Virus record (IMG/VR): IMGVR_UViG_3300048593_000672
Span: 1-64,000 of that record
DNA: 64,000 bases
Direction: 5' to 3' (one strand)
From: a virus
Shown: one piece after another, positions 16,158 through 28,800 of the stretch
Layout: each line of letters opens with the position of its first letter
How positions within the stretch are numbered: position 1 is the first letter of the stretch
The notes under the pieces: model-generated
Told to the model about the DNA's origin: nothing
The model's input: only the letters and a program-made list of their open reading frames with translations
The model's database searches: none
Translations under genes and position numbers: made by a program

Positions 16158-16448
16158 ATGACAACTAATACCAGTAAAGGAATGATTGAAGTTGATTGGG
16201 GAGTATCAATAGAAATAAACTCCTTAACGGTTCAGCAGCCAAGTGGATTACAGGGAGGGATTTTTGTCGAAGCTCTTTATTGCCATAATGGGCAAAAAAA
16301 ATGGCGAATTAAATCCGAAGCTTATTTTTATGGAAAAGATAAAACATGGATTGATTTTTACGACAAAGAACAATTTACTGACACTTACTGTTGGGACGAT
16401 ATGGTAGAAGCATTTTTATTTGCTCAAAAACATTTAATTGAAAATTAG
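16158..16448 (+). CDS. Hypothetical protein
   Basis: A 96-residue beta-rich protein with many aromatic residues (CHNGQKKWRIKSEAYFYGKDKTWIDFYDKEQF). No family recognised. It follows the previous gene by three bases in the same operon. Confidence 0.6.
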   Translation: MTTNTSKGMIEVDWGVSIEINSLTVQQPSGLQGGIFVEALYCHNGQKKWRIKSEAYFYGKDKTWIDFYDKEQFTDTYCWDDMVEAFLFAQKHLIEN

Positions 16449-16458
16449 GGGGTTAACA

Positions 16459-16620
16459 ATGCCAGACAATAACTCAACAAAGTATAGTATCAGCCAAGCT
16501 TTTAGATTGGCTGGGCGAAAAGCTGCAATTGCACTTCAGGAAGAACGTCATGAATTTGATAAGCCTAAAAAGCAAAAACCTAAAAAACAAAAACCTGAAT
16601 GGATGAGGTTGGATCAATGA
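16459..16620 (+). CDS. Hypothetical small basic protein
   Basis: A 53-residue protein with a lysine-proline tandem (KPKKQKPKKQKP, residues about 36-47) encoded by a short direct repeat, suggesting a nucleic-acid-binding tail. The ATG at 16459 follows GGGGG. It overlaps the next gene by four bases (ATGA). Confidence 0.5.
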   Translation: MPDNNSTKYSISQAFRLAGRKAAIALQEERHEFDKPKKQKPKKQKPEWMRLDQ

Positions 16621-16886
16621 GCAATAAAGTTTTAAAGCCTGCAAAAGATTTAGTTGTTGGCGAAAAATTCAACTTTAATAATGGGGAAAAACCTTCATAT
16701 GTGTGGGTAGTTGACAGCATAAAAAAAGACCCTCGATTCCCCAACGAAATAGAACCAATGGATGTGTGGGAAATCACTTATCACATGGAGCATCCTGATA
16801 TTCAATCCCCCCGTCAGCATTTTGTCCACGCTGATAAAAGTGATCTTGTTTTAGCGATAGTTAACGCACCCCCGCCCGTAATTTAG
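16617..16886 (+). CDS. Hypothetical protein, last gene of the early operon
   Basis: An 89-residue protein (MSNKVLKPAKDLVVGEKFNF, then WVVDSIKKDPRFPNEIEPMDVWEITYHME). No family recognised. Its 3' end overlaps the 3' end of the convergent tape-measure gene by 26 bases. I see no clear terminator between the two operons, so transcripts may collide or overlap here. Confidence 0.6.
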   Translation: MSNKVLKPAKDLVVGEKFNFNNGEKPSYVWVVDSIKKDPRFPNEIEPMDVWEITYHMEHPDIQSPRQHFVHADKSDLVLAIVNAPPPVI

Positions 16887-19800
16887 CCAACTGGCGATCG
16901 CGTTCAATCTGACTCATTGACTTGCCAAGATCATTCGTGTTAGCCACTTCAATCTTAATGGTTTGATTGAAGTTGTTAACAGTTCCCTCGCTGGTATTAG
17001 TCTGAGTAGTGTTGGGGATGTAGGAAACAGGGCCGCCCTTGGCAAAATTCTTAACATCCTTGGCCATACGTTCTGACCAGTCTTTATAGTTGCGGTAGTC
17101 GCTGGCTTCGTTTGCAGAAATCACATACTCGTCAGCATTAAGGACGGCCAGGATGGGCCGCTTACCACCCGACTGCGACCTCTCCCGATTCATTGCTTGA
17201 CTAATGCCTTCTACCAGTCCCCCACCCGCATAATTATCAATCTTGAGGGGGTCAACGGGGCCGCCGTCGGCAAAGTTGAACGCATGACTAATCATTCCTG
17301 TAAAGCCGCCCGATAAGCTGTCAGCTATTGATTGACCCGCACTGGCATTACCAGCGTTAAACAGATTGCCAAAAATATCACTGCCAGCATTGATAAAGCT
17401 ACCGCCGCCGCTAACTGTTAAAGCACCAGCAAAAGCAGATAGGGCTGTAGTCGCTTCTGTCAGTCCCAAAATAAAACCGGCCATGGCGGGGTCAGTGGAA
17501 GTAATACCAGCGAGGAAAATGTTATCCATTGCTTGGCTGGTATTAGTCGTTGATTCCGTCAGGCTAGTAAATGCACTACTCAAATCAATTGTGTCGGGTA
17601 AAGCTTGACCTGTTGTTAATGTATTGCTTAAGTCAAAAGGCACAATGTTGTTGGCCGCTATGCTTGCCCCCCGCTCACCTAGTCGCGTAATTACATGGGG
17701 ATAAAATTCTTTGTTATCCAGACCGAGCATTGGCCCAACCCATTCAGCGATCGCATTTTGGAAGGGTTTGATAGCTAACTGCTCTAACATCATCCCCAAA
17801 ACAAGATCCTTGACTTTGTTGAGCGACTCCCCTAGTCCCTTAGACTCTAGGATCGCGCTACGCAGCCCCGAACTAAACTCTTTTAGACCTGGGATAGCGT
17901 CAACAAATGATCGCTTAATATTTAACTCACTAATCTCAGCCTGAAACCGCCGCATTTCACTAGCCTGTTGAGGCGAGTAAGCACCATCCCGAATCTGCTT
18001 CTCTAAATCAACTCTGGCTTGAGCCGCTTGCATCCGAGCATTAATAATCGCACTGGGGTCAATTAACGTTCCCATTCCCCAATCATTCTGCGCCCCAACG
18101 TCATAACGGGTTTTGTAGAGGTCAGCTTGAATTTTGGCATAACCCTGTTTAGATGCCATAATTTTATCGAGTCGCAACCAGGCTTCAGTGGCTCGTTTAG
18201 TGGGTTCTTCTAACGCAGCCATCGCCTTGGATTGCCTGTCAATTTCTTCCCGACGAGCTTGCATAATGGGAATGCTGTCGGTATAAAGTTTTAAATTGCT
18301 TTGATAAACAGACATAGCTTGCAACTCTTGAGTAGTTGCTTGGCGACCAGCTTTCGTCAGTTCAGCTTGCTTGTCAGCTAAGGCTTGTGCCGCAACCGCC
18401 GCACCAATATAGGCATCATCCATCTGTCTGCCAAGATTCCGCAATTCATCATCAAAATCACGGTTCATCTGGCGGAATTGTACACTAACTCCTTCTACAG
18501 CCAGGTTAATCTCATCAGCAGCCGTTTTATAGCCCTTGCTGTTAATGGCTAACTCACGATACTTGATATTGTTATCCTCAACTTTTCGACTCAAGTTAAG
18601 AGCCATATCTTGAAGGGATTGTAATTGCTGTTGGAAGGCATTGTTGAACTTGACCACCTCAAGATTGCCTTGCAGATCAAGCACAGCCCGATTGACCCCA
18701 ATTGTCGCATTCTTAACATCATTAATCTGACCAGCCGTATTAGTTAAACTACTCGTATCTTGTACAGTGATTGGATTTTGATCTGTAATTTGCTGTAAGC
18801 CGCTATAGTCATTAATTGCCCTTGGCTGGTATTTTGTAATAAATGGACTTTGTACGTTTGGCAGGACATTTCCCCCATTCATATCAACTTGAGGCTCAAG
18901 TTGAGAAGGTTGATAGCCTGGGAGTGTTTGATATTTTTTAATGTTGGGGTTGACATTGGCATTGCTACTACCAATCCCCTTGGCCGCATCAACTCTTGCC
19001 TGACTTTCCTTAAATTGTTTGGCAATTGCCTCAGTGCGTTTTTTCCAATCCTTCGACGACATCCTATCAATAAACTTAATGCCTTTTGACTCATAAAACT
19101 CATCAAGTTTAAAGGCTTCAGGATAAAGTTCTTTTTGATATTTGATAATATCTTCTAATGGCTTGCGGCTAATATTATTTGGATCGTTCAACTCAGCTTG
19201 ACGTTTTCTTGCCTTCTCCTGTTCGATCCGTTTGGCCCGCGCAGCAGTAGTGGCATTAGTCTGGAAAATTGCAGATCCCATATCACTAATACCCTCACTG
19301 GCATCAGCGACTAGCCACTCTTTGGGGGCCGCCGATCTCATTTGATTGTATAAGATACCCCTTACTCTAGATAAAGACTTCAAGTATTTAGATCCGTAGG
19401 CTGGATCTGTAGCATAGCGACCATAGCGACCCTTAAAGTCACGGTTGATAAAATCTTCAGGAGTGCTAAAGAAAAAGTCTTTTTTAAGTTTAATTGCTGC
19501 GTACTCTAAGCCCTGTCCGTAGGTTTTAAAGTGCTTGTTATTGCCAGCATCATCGTTGCCATAGTTCAGTGGGTTTTTAGTAAACTTCCCTCGTCCCTTG
19601 GTTCCAAAATGGCTTTCAATAAATGCTTGAGTTACTAAGGCATCAATGCTAACTCCTGACTTGGTAGCAGCATTTTTAAAATCCTCAACTGTCATTTGAG
19701 AACCATACTGGTTCAGCAATCTTGCTAAGTTTTTCTCCCATCCCATCGATTGAGTAGTAGCAGCCTGCGCCGGAGCGGTCAAGATGTTTTGCGCTGGTAC

Positions 19801-22800
19801 TTGTAGTTGATACGATGTTTTAACTTGCTTTGGTGCAGCAAGATTTAATCTCATCCCCCCGCCATACTTGCCCATCAGCCCGTTTAGTCCATTAACATCC
19901 CCAGGTGCGTAGTATTTAGTTGGTTGTACGACCGCACTTGGCTGACCAATCGGGACTGAGAACGGGACTCGTTCAACTACCGACTCACCGTAGCGGGGAT
20001 CGATATTAATACCAGCAGAGGGATTGTATGAGAGAGGGGCGGCTGGCAGTGAAGGGAGCTTGTTTTGATAGCCGCTATTGGGAGCTTCTTTCGTAATCCG
20101 GGTTATGATTTGCTCTAGCTCACGCCCTAACTTAATAGATGACGACTCCATCTGCATCATCATTGACCTAAACTGTTCATTGAGCCGGATGATGCTACGA
20201 GTGCGTTCCTCTTCGGCCCGCAGTTGTTTCTCCTGTTCATCCCGAATGCGCCGGAGAGTCGTCACATACTCTTGGCCAACCTGACGTTGTTTCTCATCAA
20301 GCGATCGCCCTTCCCCTTCCAAATTGCCGATATTCGCGAGGAAGTCAACAAAGATACTGGCAGTCTTTTTACCAATACTGTCGGGTTGGAAGCTGATGGA
20401 TTCAACAGCCAGCGTAGCCTTAGCTTGTCTCAGTTTCTCGCTGGTGCTTTTAAGTTCATTCTGAGCGGCCAATAGTTGACCTTCCAAATCAAACTGTAAA
20501 TCAGCCCAAGCCTCCTGCAAACCGCGAGTCTCGATAAAGGCATTACGGGCTGAATCCTGCACAGACCAGCCAAAGTCACGGACTTGTTGTTGCCAACCAA
20601 TCTCAGTCTCTAGCACAGAGCGGTTAAAGTCCTCTACCGATTGACCCAAGCCCCGATAATACTCTTCAGTGTTCTGTCCCGACTGCATCACTGCAAACTC
20701 AGCTTTAGCTACAGCTTCATTAGCACTTGCTAGTTGTTTAGCTAACTCTACTGGGTCTTGGGAGTTATCCTTAAACAGTGCTTTAACATCTCTTAACTGA
20801 CGTTTAGCTGTAGCCAAGTCATTGTAAGCAGAAAAAGCTTGAATATCTTGAGTGCCAATTTTGCCCTTACTAGCAGCTTGATACATCTCAATATTCGTGT
20901 TGCTAGCCGCAATCTGGGTGTTAGCTTGACGGATAGCATTGAGTCGTTGTTGCTGTAGCTTTTCAAGATCAATTTGAGCTTGTAAAACTTTGCCCTCTAA
21001 CTCATTCGCTTGCTGGTATTTTTCTTTAAACTTAATAGATTGCTCTAAGAAAGTTTTTAGTCCCCCGCTAATACCATCCCCAGATTCAACCAACGCCTTC
21101 ATTGTCTCCACGCTGGTATTCATGATCATGTCTAGGGGGTCTTTATATTTCTCCCCACCACGACCTCGTAACTCAAGCCGGTTCATTGCATCCTGAGCGA
21201 CACTTGGCTCTAGTCCATTTAAAGCAAAACCTTTAAATGTTTCAGCATCTTGTTTAACAGGCAATAATTCCCGTTTGGCAGTAGTTAAGTTATCTAAAGC
21301 TTGCTGGCGTTGTAAATCAATATCATCAAGTTTTTGATTAAGCCGAGCTTCAAGTAATTGATTATTACGACGACTTGCTAACCCCTGATTGTATTCAGCG
21401 ATATTAGCACCAGCAGAAGAAACTAATTGACTAGCTCCTTGTAAACCAGGAATCTTTTGGTTGATAGAACCAGTGTGCATTCTGATTGCTTCTAGCCTGA
21501 CGTTGGTATCAGACATTAGCTTGGCAATGACTTCTAGCTTTGCCTCACGTGCTTGAGCGTCGGGATTCTTTTTGACTGTCTCCCTCATAGCCTCATAAGC
21601 TTTATTCATCTGCTCTAAAGCAATCTGATTGCCAAAAGTTTCATTGACGGCTTTTTCTCGATCCCCCACCTTTACTGCCAACTCAGCACTAAGGTTTTTA
21701 AACTCCTCACGGTTGTTACCACCCAATTTACTGTTATTAGCTAAACGAGTTCTGATAACAGCAATCTCTCGATCTAGCTGAGAAATATCAGCTTTACCTT
21801 TTGCAAGGTTTTGGGGATTAGCGTAATTTGCATCCGCCTGTTCGATCAGTCTTTTGCCATAGCTAATACCCCTGTCAACTTGCTTGAGGTCTTCCATCAA
21901 ATCCCGCCGATCATCCTTATCCATGCGAACGGATTTGTAGATATTGCCTTTTTCGTCTCGGTAGTCAATAACGATGTTATTTATGCCACTATTTGGCGCA
22001 CTTGGATCAAAGCCAAATGGATGGGTGTAGTTATTTAGAACACCACCAAAAACTCGTTGGGCAAAGTCGCCAACTCCAGTGATAGGTGTTGGATTGCTGC
22101 CACCAAGTCTTGTGTAAGTTGGATCATTTCGATCAACCTTATTGGGGTCTTTCATCTTGCCAGTCAACGTATTAGTAGCTTCCAGATTATTAATCATCTG
22201 CTCTAATTCATCGTTAGTCTTTTTCAATTCCCCGTGATAGGACTGCCAAATTTTAGTTCCTTTATCAATCGCAAATCCAATAGCAGCAAAAGCAATTAGT
22301 TGGGGGGCGATCGCATATAAAGCACTTCCGATACCAGAAAGCGCACCAGCTGTAGCAGCTAAACCCCTTACCGCCACATTGCTAGACGATCCACTGATAA
22401 CCAGGTTCGTGTTTAGTTTGGCTAGTCCAGTATTTAAGCCATTGAGTATCCAGTTATTAGTCATAAACTCAAGCCCCAAAACCTTGAGCGCAATCGTTAC
22501 AACTCTTGAGGCTGTTCCCGTATCCAGTAAAGCAAAGACAAATTTAGCCCCAAGCATCGTTACTAAAAGTCCCAGACTCGCCGTTAATCCCGTCGCTACA
22601 CTGTTAAGCGCATTCATCCCACCAACAGCTATATCCATTGCTGGCTTGCCAACTCCCAAGATTGTTTCTCCCATCCGACCCTGTAGTTTTTCCTGGGCGT
22701 TCTGGAATCGGGCGATACTACCGAGCGGCCCTTCCTTCACCGTATTAATCGGTAATGTTGCTTCGTAGGCTAGTTGTTTGGCCAAGGGTTGCAAGTCTGT

Positions 22801-25800
22801 TTCGGGAAACATCTTGCTATTTTTCATCTGGTTGGTTAACTGTTCATGGGTTAATCCCTGGGAACGAGCCATAGCCCCGATAGCTTGGGGTAGTACCTCC
22901 GCAAGCTGCGAACGTAGTTCCTCGGCCATTATTTCGCCTTTTCCGATCATCTGAACTACACTGAGGAACGCCCGTTGCTGTTCATCGGGCGTTGCACCCT
23001 GACCAACCAACGCAGCCGAGAACCCTTCAAAGATTTCTTGTACCTGGGGCGCAACGGTGGTGTTGGCGGCGGCGACTGTTAACTTAGTGAATGACTGAGC
23101 AGCAACCAACGCATTAGCTCCAATCTCATCAGCGTATTGGGCGATCTCCTTTAATTTACTGGCTGCATTAATGCTTGAGTCGTAAGTTAAAGCCGCTTTC
23201 ATCCGTTCCAATTGCAGGGCGGTATCAATACCAGTGCGGGCAAAATCAACGAGCACCTGTTCGACCTGCTGAAAGCCCATGTACATCAACAGCCCACCAG
23301 CAAAGCCTTTGATGTTTTCAATGATGCGGGCAAGACCAGGCATTTTTTCTTCTAATGCCCCCATGATCCGACCTAAGCCACGAATGCCAGCACCAGCGGC
23401 ACCGGCCCCCGCTTCAATTTCATCAAGAATGTTGTTAAACCATTCCCAAAATCCCTTATCGGCATTTTGAGGTGCTTGAGCAATCCCCGCAACCATATTG
23501 TTAGCACGACTATTAATAAAGTCTTTGGCATTATCGCCCATGCGCCGAGGTGCTAAATCATCAACAGTTAAACCACGACGAGGCGGCACTGGATTGGGAG
23601 AAGCACCAGCAGGGGGAATAGGTGGTTTGCGGGGGGGTTGTCCATTGCCACCACCAACAGGAACGTGATTATAAAGTCCAGCCGCCATAATGCGATTGGC
23701 TTCTGCAATTTGCCAGGCCTGACCTGTTAGGGGAGTAGAATCTCTCACTGGTCTTGTTGCACTTGTCTGTTGCTGTTGAATTTCCGAAACCCACAATTGA
23801 AGAGCATCACCCCATACGTCATCACCATGTAGCGGGGGGGACTGACTTGCAATCACCCTATTATTAGGAGGTAATGGTGGAGGGACAATTCCTCTCGCTG
23901 GTGTTTGTGCCTCGGATAGAGGAGGTAGCGGTAGAAGATTAGATACCCTGTCTTGTGCAACAACAGCATTTAATTCTTTTTCATAAATAAAGGAAACAGC
24001 CCTTTTATAACCAGTACTGTTAATATCCCTCCCGATATTGATGTTTTTAATATCGCGAAGATACAAGTTTTTAAGACCTAAAGCCTCTTCTTTGTAATTC
24101 TCAATATTTTTCCAACCCTCTTTTTCTAATTGGGGAACTGGCAAATCAAGCATCTCAATTGATTGGATAGCACCATCAATACCAATCTTGTAGCCTAAGA
24201 CTAAATTCTCACCAATCTTGATAAAGACTTTACTGGGCGATTTTTCCCCCAGAACATCCATCGCGGTTGTGATAAGTTTTTTGCTGGTGTTGGCGATCGC
24301 AGCAATCGGCTCACCCTCCGAACCAGTAATACCAGCCGTCAGACCTTTATTGATGTTTAGACCGACTCGTTCCATCTTTCCATAATTTTCATCCCCTTCC
24401 ATCTCTTTAAAGCCATATCCGGCCCAAAGCCTTTCGCTACGAGCATCTATTGGGGATGTACGAATTGTGTTGGAGCCGACTACACTAAACAATTCTTGCA
24501 TCCACAAATCAAGTTGTTTGCGAAGGGCTGCACGAATAGCGGGGTCTTTAGTTGGTTTAAAATCTCCATTAACCATTAGATCGGATAGATACCAACCCAT
24601 AGTCTTTGACACATAAGCGTGTAGATCTAGCTTTTGCCCTTCAACTACTGCACTTCTAGTAAACCTAGTTCCTACTTCGGGGGGTTGAATTTGACTGTCT
24701 TTTGTTGTCAACTCTATTCTTGGCATAGAGGATTCAATTGACAGCTTTTTGTTGATGTCAAGGCTGGCTTTTTTACCTGTAGCAATGATTTTATCAAGAT
24801 AAGAAAGTATATTTTTCCTGACAGAATCAAAGGGTAATGTATCTGTGTCAGAAGCATTTGGCAGCATACTCTCTGCCTCTAGAAATGCTTGTTTTGCTGG
24901 ACTATCTTCAGTTTTGTTTACGACTCTTCTTTGAAAGCTTGAGTGATTAAAATCTTTAACGATACTACTGACATTCGCATCTTCCGCAAGTCCATAGTCA
25001 ATCGCTCTTAGCTGCCCTTGTTTATCTATTAAAATATTGCCACCATGTAAGTCATTGTGTGCAATACCATTTTCTATTAAAGACTTTTTGAGTCGAATAA
25101 CTTCTTTAAAGAAAGACTCTGGATACTTCCCGCCATCAGAAATATTATAAGCATCATTGGCAGTTTGCCCCCGAATCAGTTCCATTGCAATCGCAGCGTC
25201 ACTAGAGCTATATCGCTTTGATCCCAAAACCCTTGGGCCAAGTCCAAGCTCTCCGGCCCTTCGAGATAGTTCTATTTCCTTGTCTGTTATTTGTCCATGT
25301 TTTAAGGCATATCCTCCCATATCATAGACAGTTCCATAAAGACCTTCCCCCAGTGTTTTTATCCCAGGAATAGTCTTAAATTCCCATTTATGATCATATA
25401 ATTCCTGTTCTGTAGGGATATTTATGGCACTTTCGTTTTTTTGTATCGGCTGCTTTGTTACTGTCCTTTGTTTGATACTATCCAAAGCAGCTTTATTCCC
25501 ACCACCCCATTCATAATAAGTTTCAAGTGTCTCAGCTAAGTTGTCTGCAAAATTATGACCAAATTGCTTAGATTGGGCAAGTTCTCTTTTAACAATGCTT
25601 TCAATATCGCCAATAATCGCCGCCATTTCTTTCGGCACTTTCTGAGCAACTTGGCTAAAGTCTAAGCCTTGATCTAGTCCAGCAACAATGTCTTGACCAA
25701 TCTCTTTAAATACCAGCGAGGGAGAATTACTTTTGAGCGTCTTTTTACTACTAGTAATCATTTCCCGCAACATTTCAATCGTTGCGTCTTTCGGCAAATG

Positions 25801-28800
25801 ACCCCGTTCCTGTAATGCTAATAAAATGCCATCAGGAATAGCGACACCCATCCCATGCGCTTTTTTGAGGATGTCTTTTGGATCAACAAACTGGTCAAAT
25901 TGACCTTTCCAACCGCCCAATATTTTGTTAGTTGAAACAAGACTACCTTTGCTGCTTAATGCTTGGTCTGGCAGCCCTCCCAAAGATTGTTTTTCTGCAA
26001 TAAAGTTTTTAGAGTAGTTGGCTATACTACTAATACGTTCAACGTCAATAATGTCATTAATGATCCTAATTTGATCGTTAATATTTTTGCGATTAGTTTT
26101 TAATGAATCAATTAACTGCTTAAGCTTAACTTCTGGCGAGTCTTCCCTTGCTGGTGCTAGTGCGTAAGCATCCCCACGACTGGGAGGTAGGGGTGATAAA
26201 ACTGTCGTTGCAGGGGGTAGGGCATTCGTTTCTTTTGCCAGTAATTCAGCGTAAACGTGCTCAACTGGGCGGGGCATTAATCTGGGCAGGCTAGTTATAG
26301 CTTTGTTGCCAAAATTGCCGATTCCCGTTAACAGGTTGTAGGTCTTATCCTCAACAGCACTAGGCAATAATGCCAGTGGTTTTGCTACTTGATTTAATGC
26401 AAATTGTCCTACTCCACTCGCGGTCCGACCACTCAGCAGATAAGTCAATATAGTTCCAGCCCCACCCAATGCAGCCGTTCCCGCATCACCAATTCCAGAG
26501 CCTAAAGCCCCCATTCCTGGAATACGACTCAACCAACTAGCAGCAGTCGCGGCCCCACTCGTTAATCCTTCAGGCAATAATCCCGCAATTCCACTACCGA
26601 CAGCCCCAATTCCATGACTCAATAACGGTGTGACAACCCCGCTAGAGATAGCGTCCATTCCCGCCCCTAACAAAGGTAGATCGTGTCCCGCCATGCCTAA
26701 GGCGATCGCGGGGGAAATAGCTTGAGTTACCTTCTTAGCAGCTTGAAGATTTACTAATCCAAGGCTTACGACCTGAACAGTATCAAAAGCATATTTTTCT
26801 ATTCCCTTAGCCACTCCGTAATGCTGTGATGCAATAGTGCCTAGCGATCGCATCATCTTGTTAAACAAGCTGACTTCTGGGGAAGCCAAAGCACCAGCAG
26901 GGGAAATGTCATTGGCTGGCTGTTGATCGTTTACGCCTGGGGGATTTACTTCAGAGGGATTACCACCACGACCAACCATATCCCGATGAAAAGCAGCAAG
27001 TTCTCGATAAAGCATCTCTAAATACTTTTCGGCACCGCTTAAATTGCTTTCGCTGGTATTAGTAAAAGCTGACTCGACAGGGTTATTATTTTCCGTTGCT
27101 GGTGTTTGGGACTCTACGGGATTATTTGCTTTTTCTGTTACGGTACGCGAAAGATTAGGCAACTCTCCAATCATTCTGACAAGCAACGATGGGTCGGATG
27201 GGTTTCTAATGCTTTCGTCAGATGGGAGTCCGAGCGTATTTATTCTGGTAGCTCCAACGCCCTGCGATTGAAAAATGCCAGATAAAGAAAATTCATCGGT
27301 AGGAAAGATGGGAATATTTGCTTTTGTCTCTTCAGAAAGATTGCCTTTATTAGCAACAAACTCATCCATGACCGATTGCAAATACTCATACATTTTGACA
27401 ATTTGATCTTGATAAATACCAAATTGACTACCCTTCTCTTTAAACCACTTAATTGTTTCATGAGATAATTGCCGATTCAATCCTTTTACAGCTTCAGGGT
27501 TTAAGTCCCTCGCAAAATAACCAGCAAGAGAAGAATCGCCTGACTTGAAAGCAGCCAAGTCTTGATTGGTTTGTTTTGCCTCTTCTTGATATTTTAAATA
27601 GCCGCCTAAGTCACTAGGGTTTTCAGGCATTTTAACGCCAACATCAGAAAGTCGTTTTGCTAATTCAACTTCTATTTCTTTGAAATATTGGTTTATCAGG
27701 TCGTGTAACGCCTTACCACCAGTTCTTGTCAGTGTTACAGTCGCCGCACCATGCTCAAAAAAGCGAGTAATCAGTGATTCAACGTCAAAATTACCCCCCG
27801 CACTTTGACTTGTCTTAAAGCCTTTAAATGGAGAATTAAGGTCAAATTCACCTGTTTTCATCAATGATTTTAATTGTTCCCCAATCCCTATCAACTCATA
27901 TAAATTACCCGTTGATTCCGCTATTCCCGCTTCTGTCTTTCGATTTAATCCAGTAGGACGTTCACTACCAATCGCATTGTAAAAAATAGGGGGAAACGCA
28001 GGTTCCTTAAATAAATGTTTCCAGTCGTGAGCATCCGTCCCAGAAAGTCCTATTGTGTTTAAGAATGAAGCACCTGGCGCATTAAATCCCCTCCCCAAAC
28101 CAAGTCTATTACCAAATGTTAGGGGGTCGCCTTTAAGAATTGCTGATTGATAATTTTGGGGGATAACACCAGACAAGCCCAGTGTCGGATAAGACATTGC
28201 CAACGTATTTGTTTGCAAGCCCATGTATTGAGCAGTTCTGGCGTAAGACATTGCATCCATCCCGCCAGACATTGAATAGCCAACAAAACGACCTTCTTTC
28301 CCCTGACTGTTAGCTGCTAAAGTATTTGCTAATGCTTGAGTTGCCGCTATCGATGTTGCCATTGGATTAATGGCAAATAACGCTTGTCTTGCCACATTCA
28401 TTACCGTATTGGCAACATCCTTATCCCCCATCAGATCGGGGAGAATGGTCGAAAGTCCCTTCTTTATTAGTTCTTCTGCTGGTCTTTTTTCGCCTGGCAA
28501 CGGTGCATCTGAGTTGGGATTTTCGACAGGAATAAAGCGAACGTTAGGAGCAAAAGGTTCAAGGGCCATTGCTATTTGACGACCACCTTGACCCCCCGCA
28601 AATTGACCTCCACCCCCTACACTTACTGCGCCACTGTAATTTTGTAAGTCAGGAAAATTGCCTTTTATTTGATCGTAAAGCTGCTGAGCTTGTTTGCTAG
28701 TTCGATAAGTCTGAATGCCTTGAATTAGCTTTAATAGTGGTTGAAATTCCGCAATAATGGGATTAATAACATTGTCAACTATCCCTTTTGGTTGGGCTAA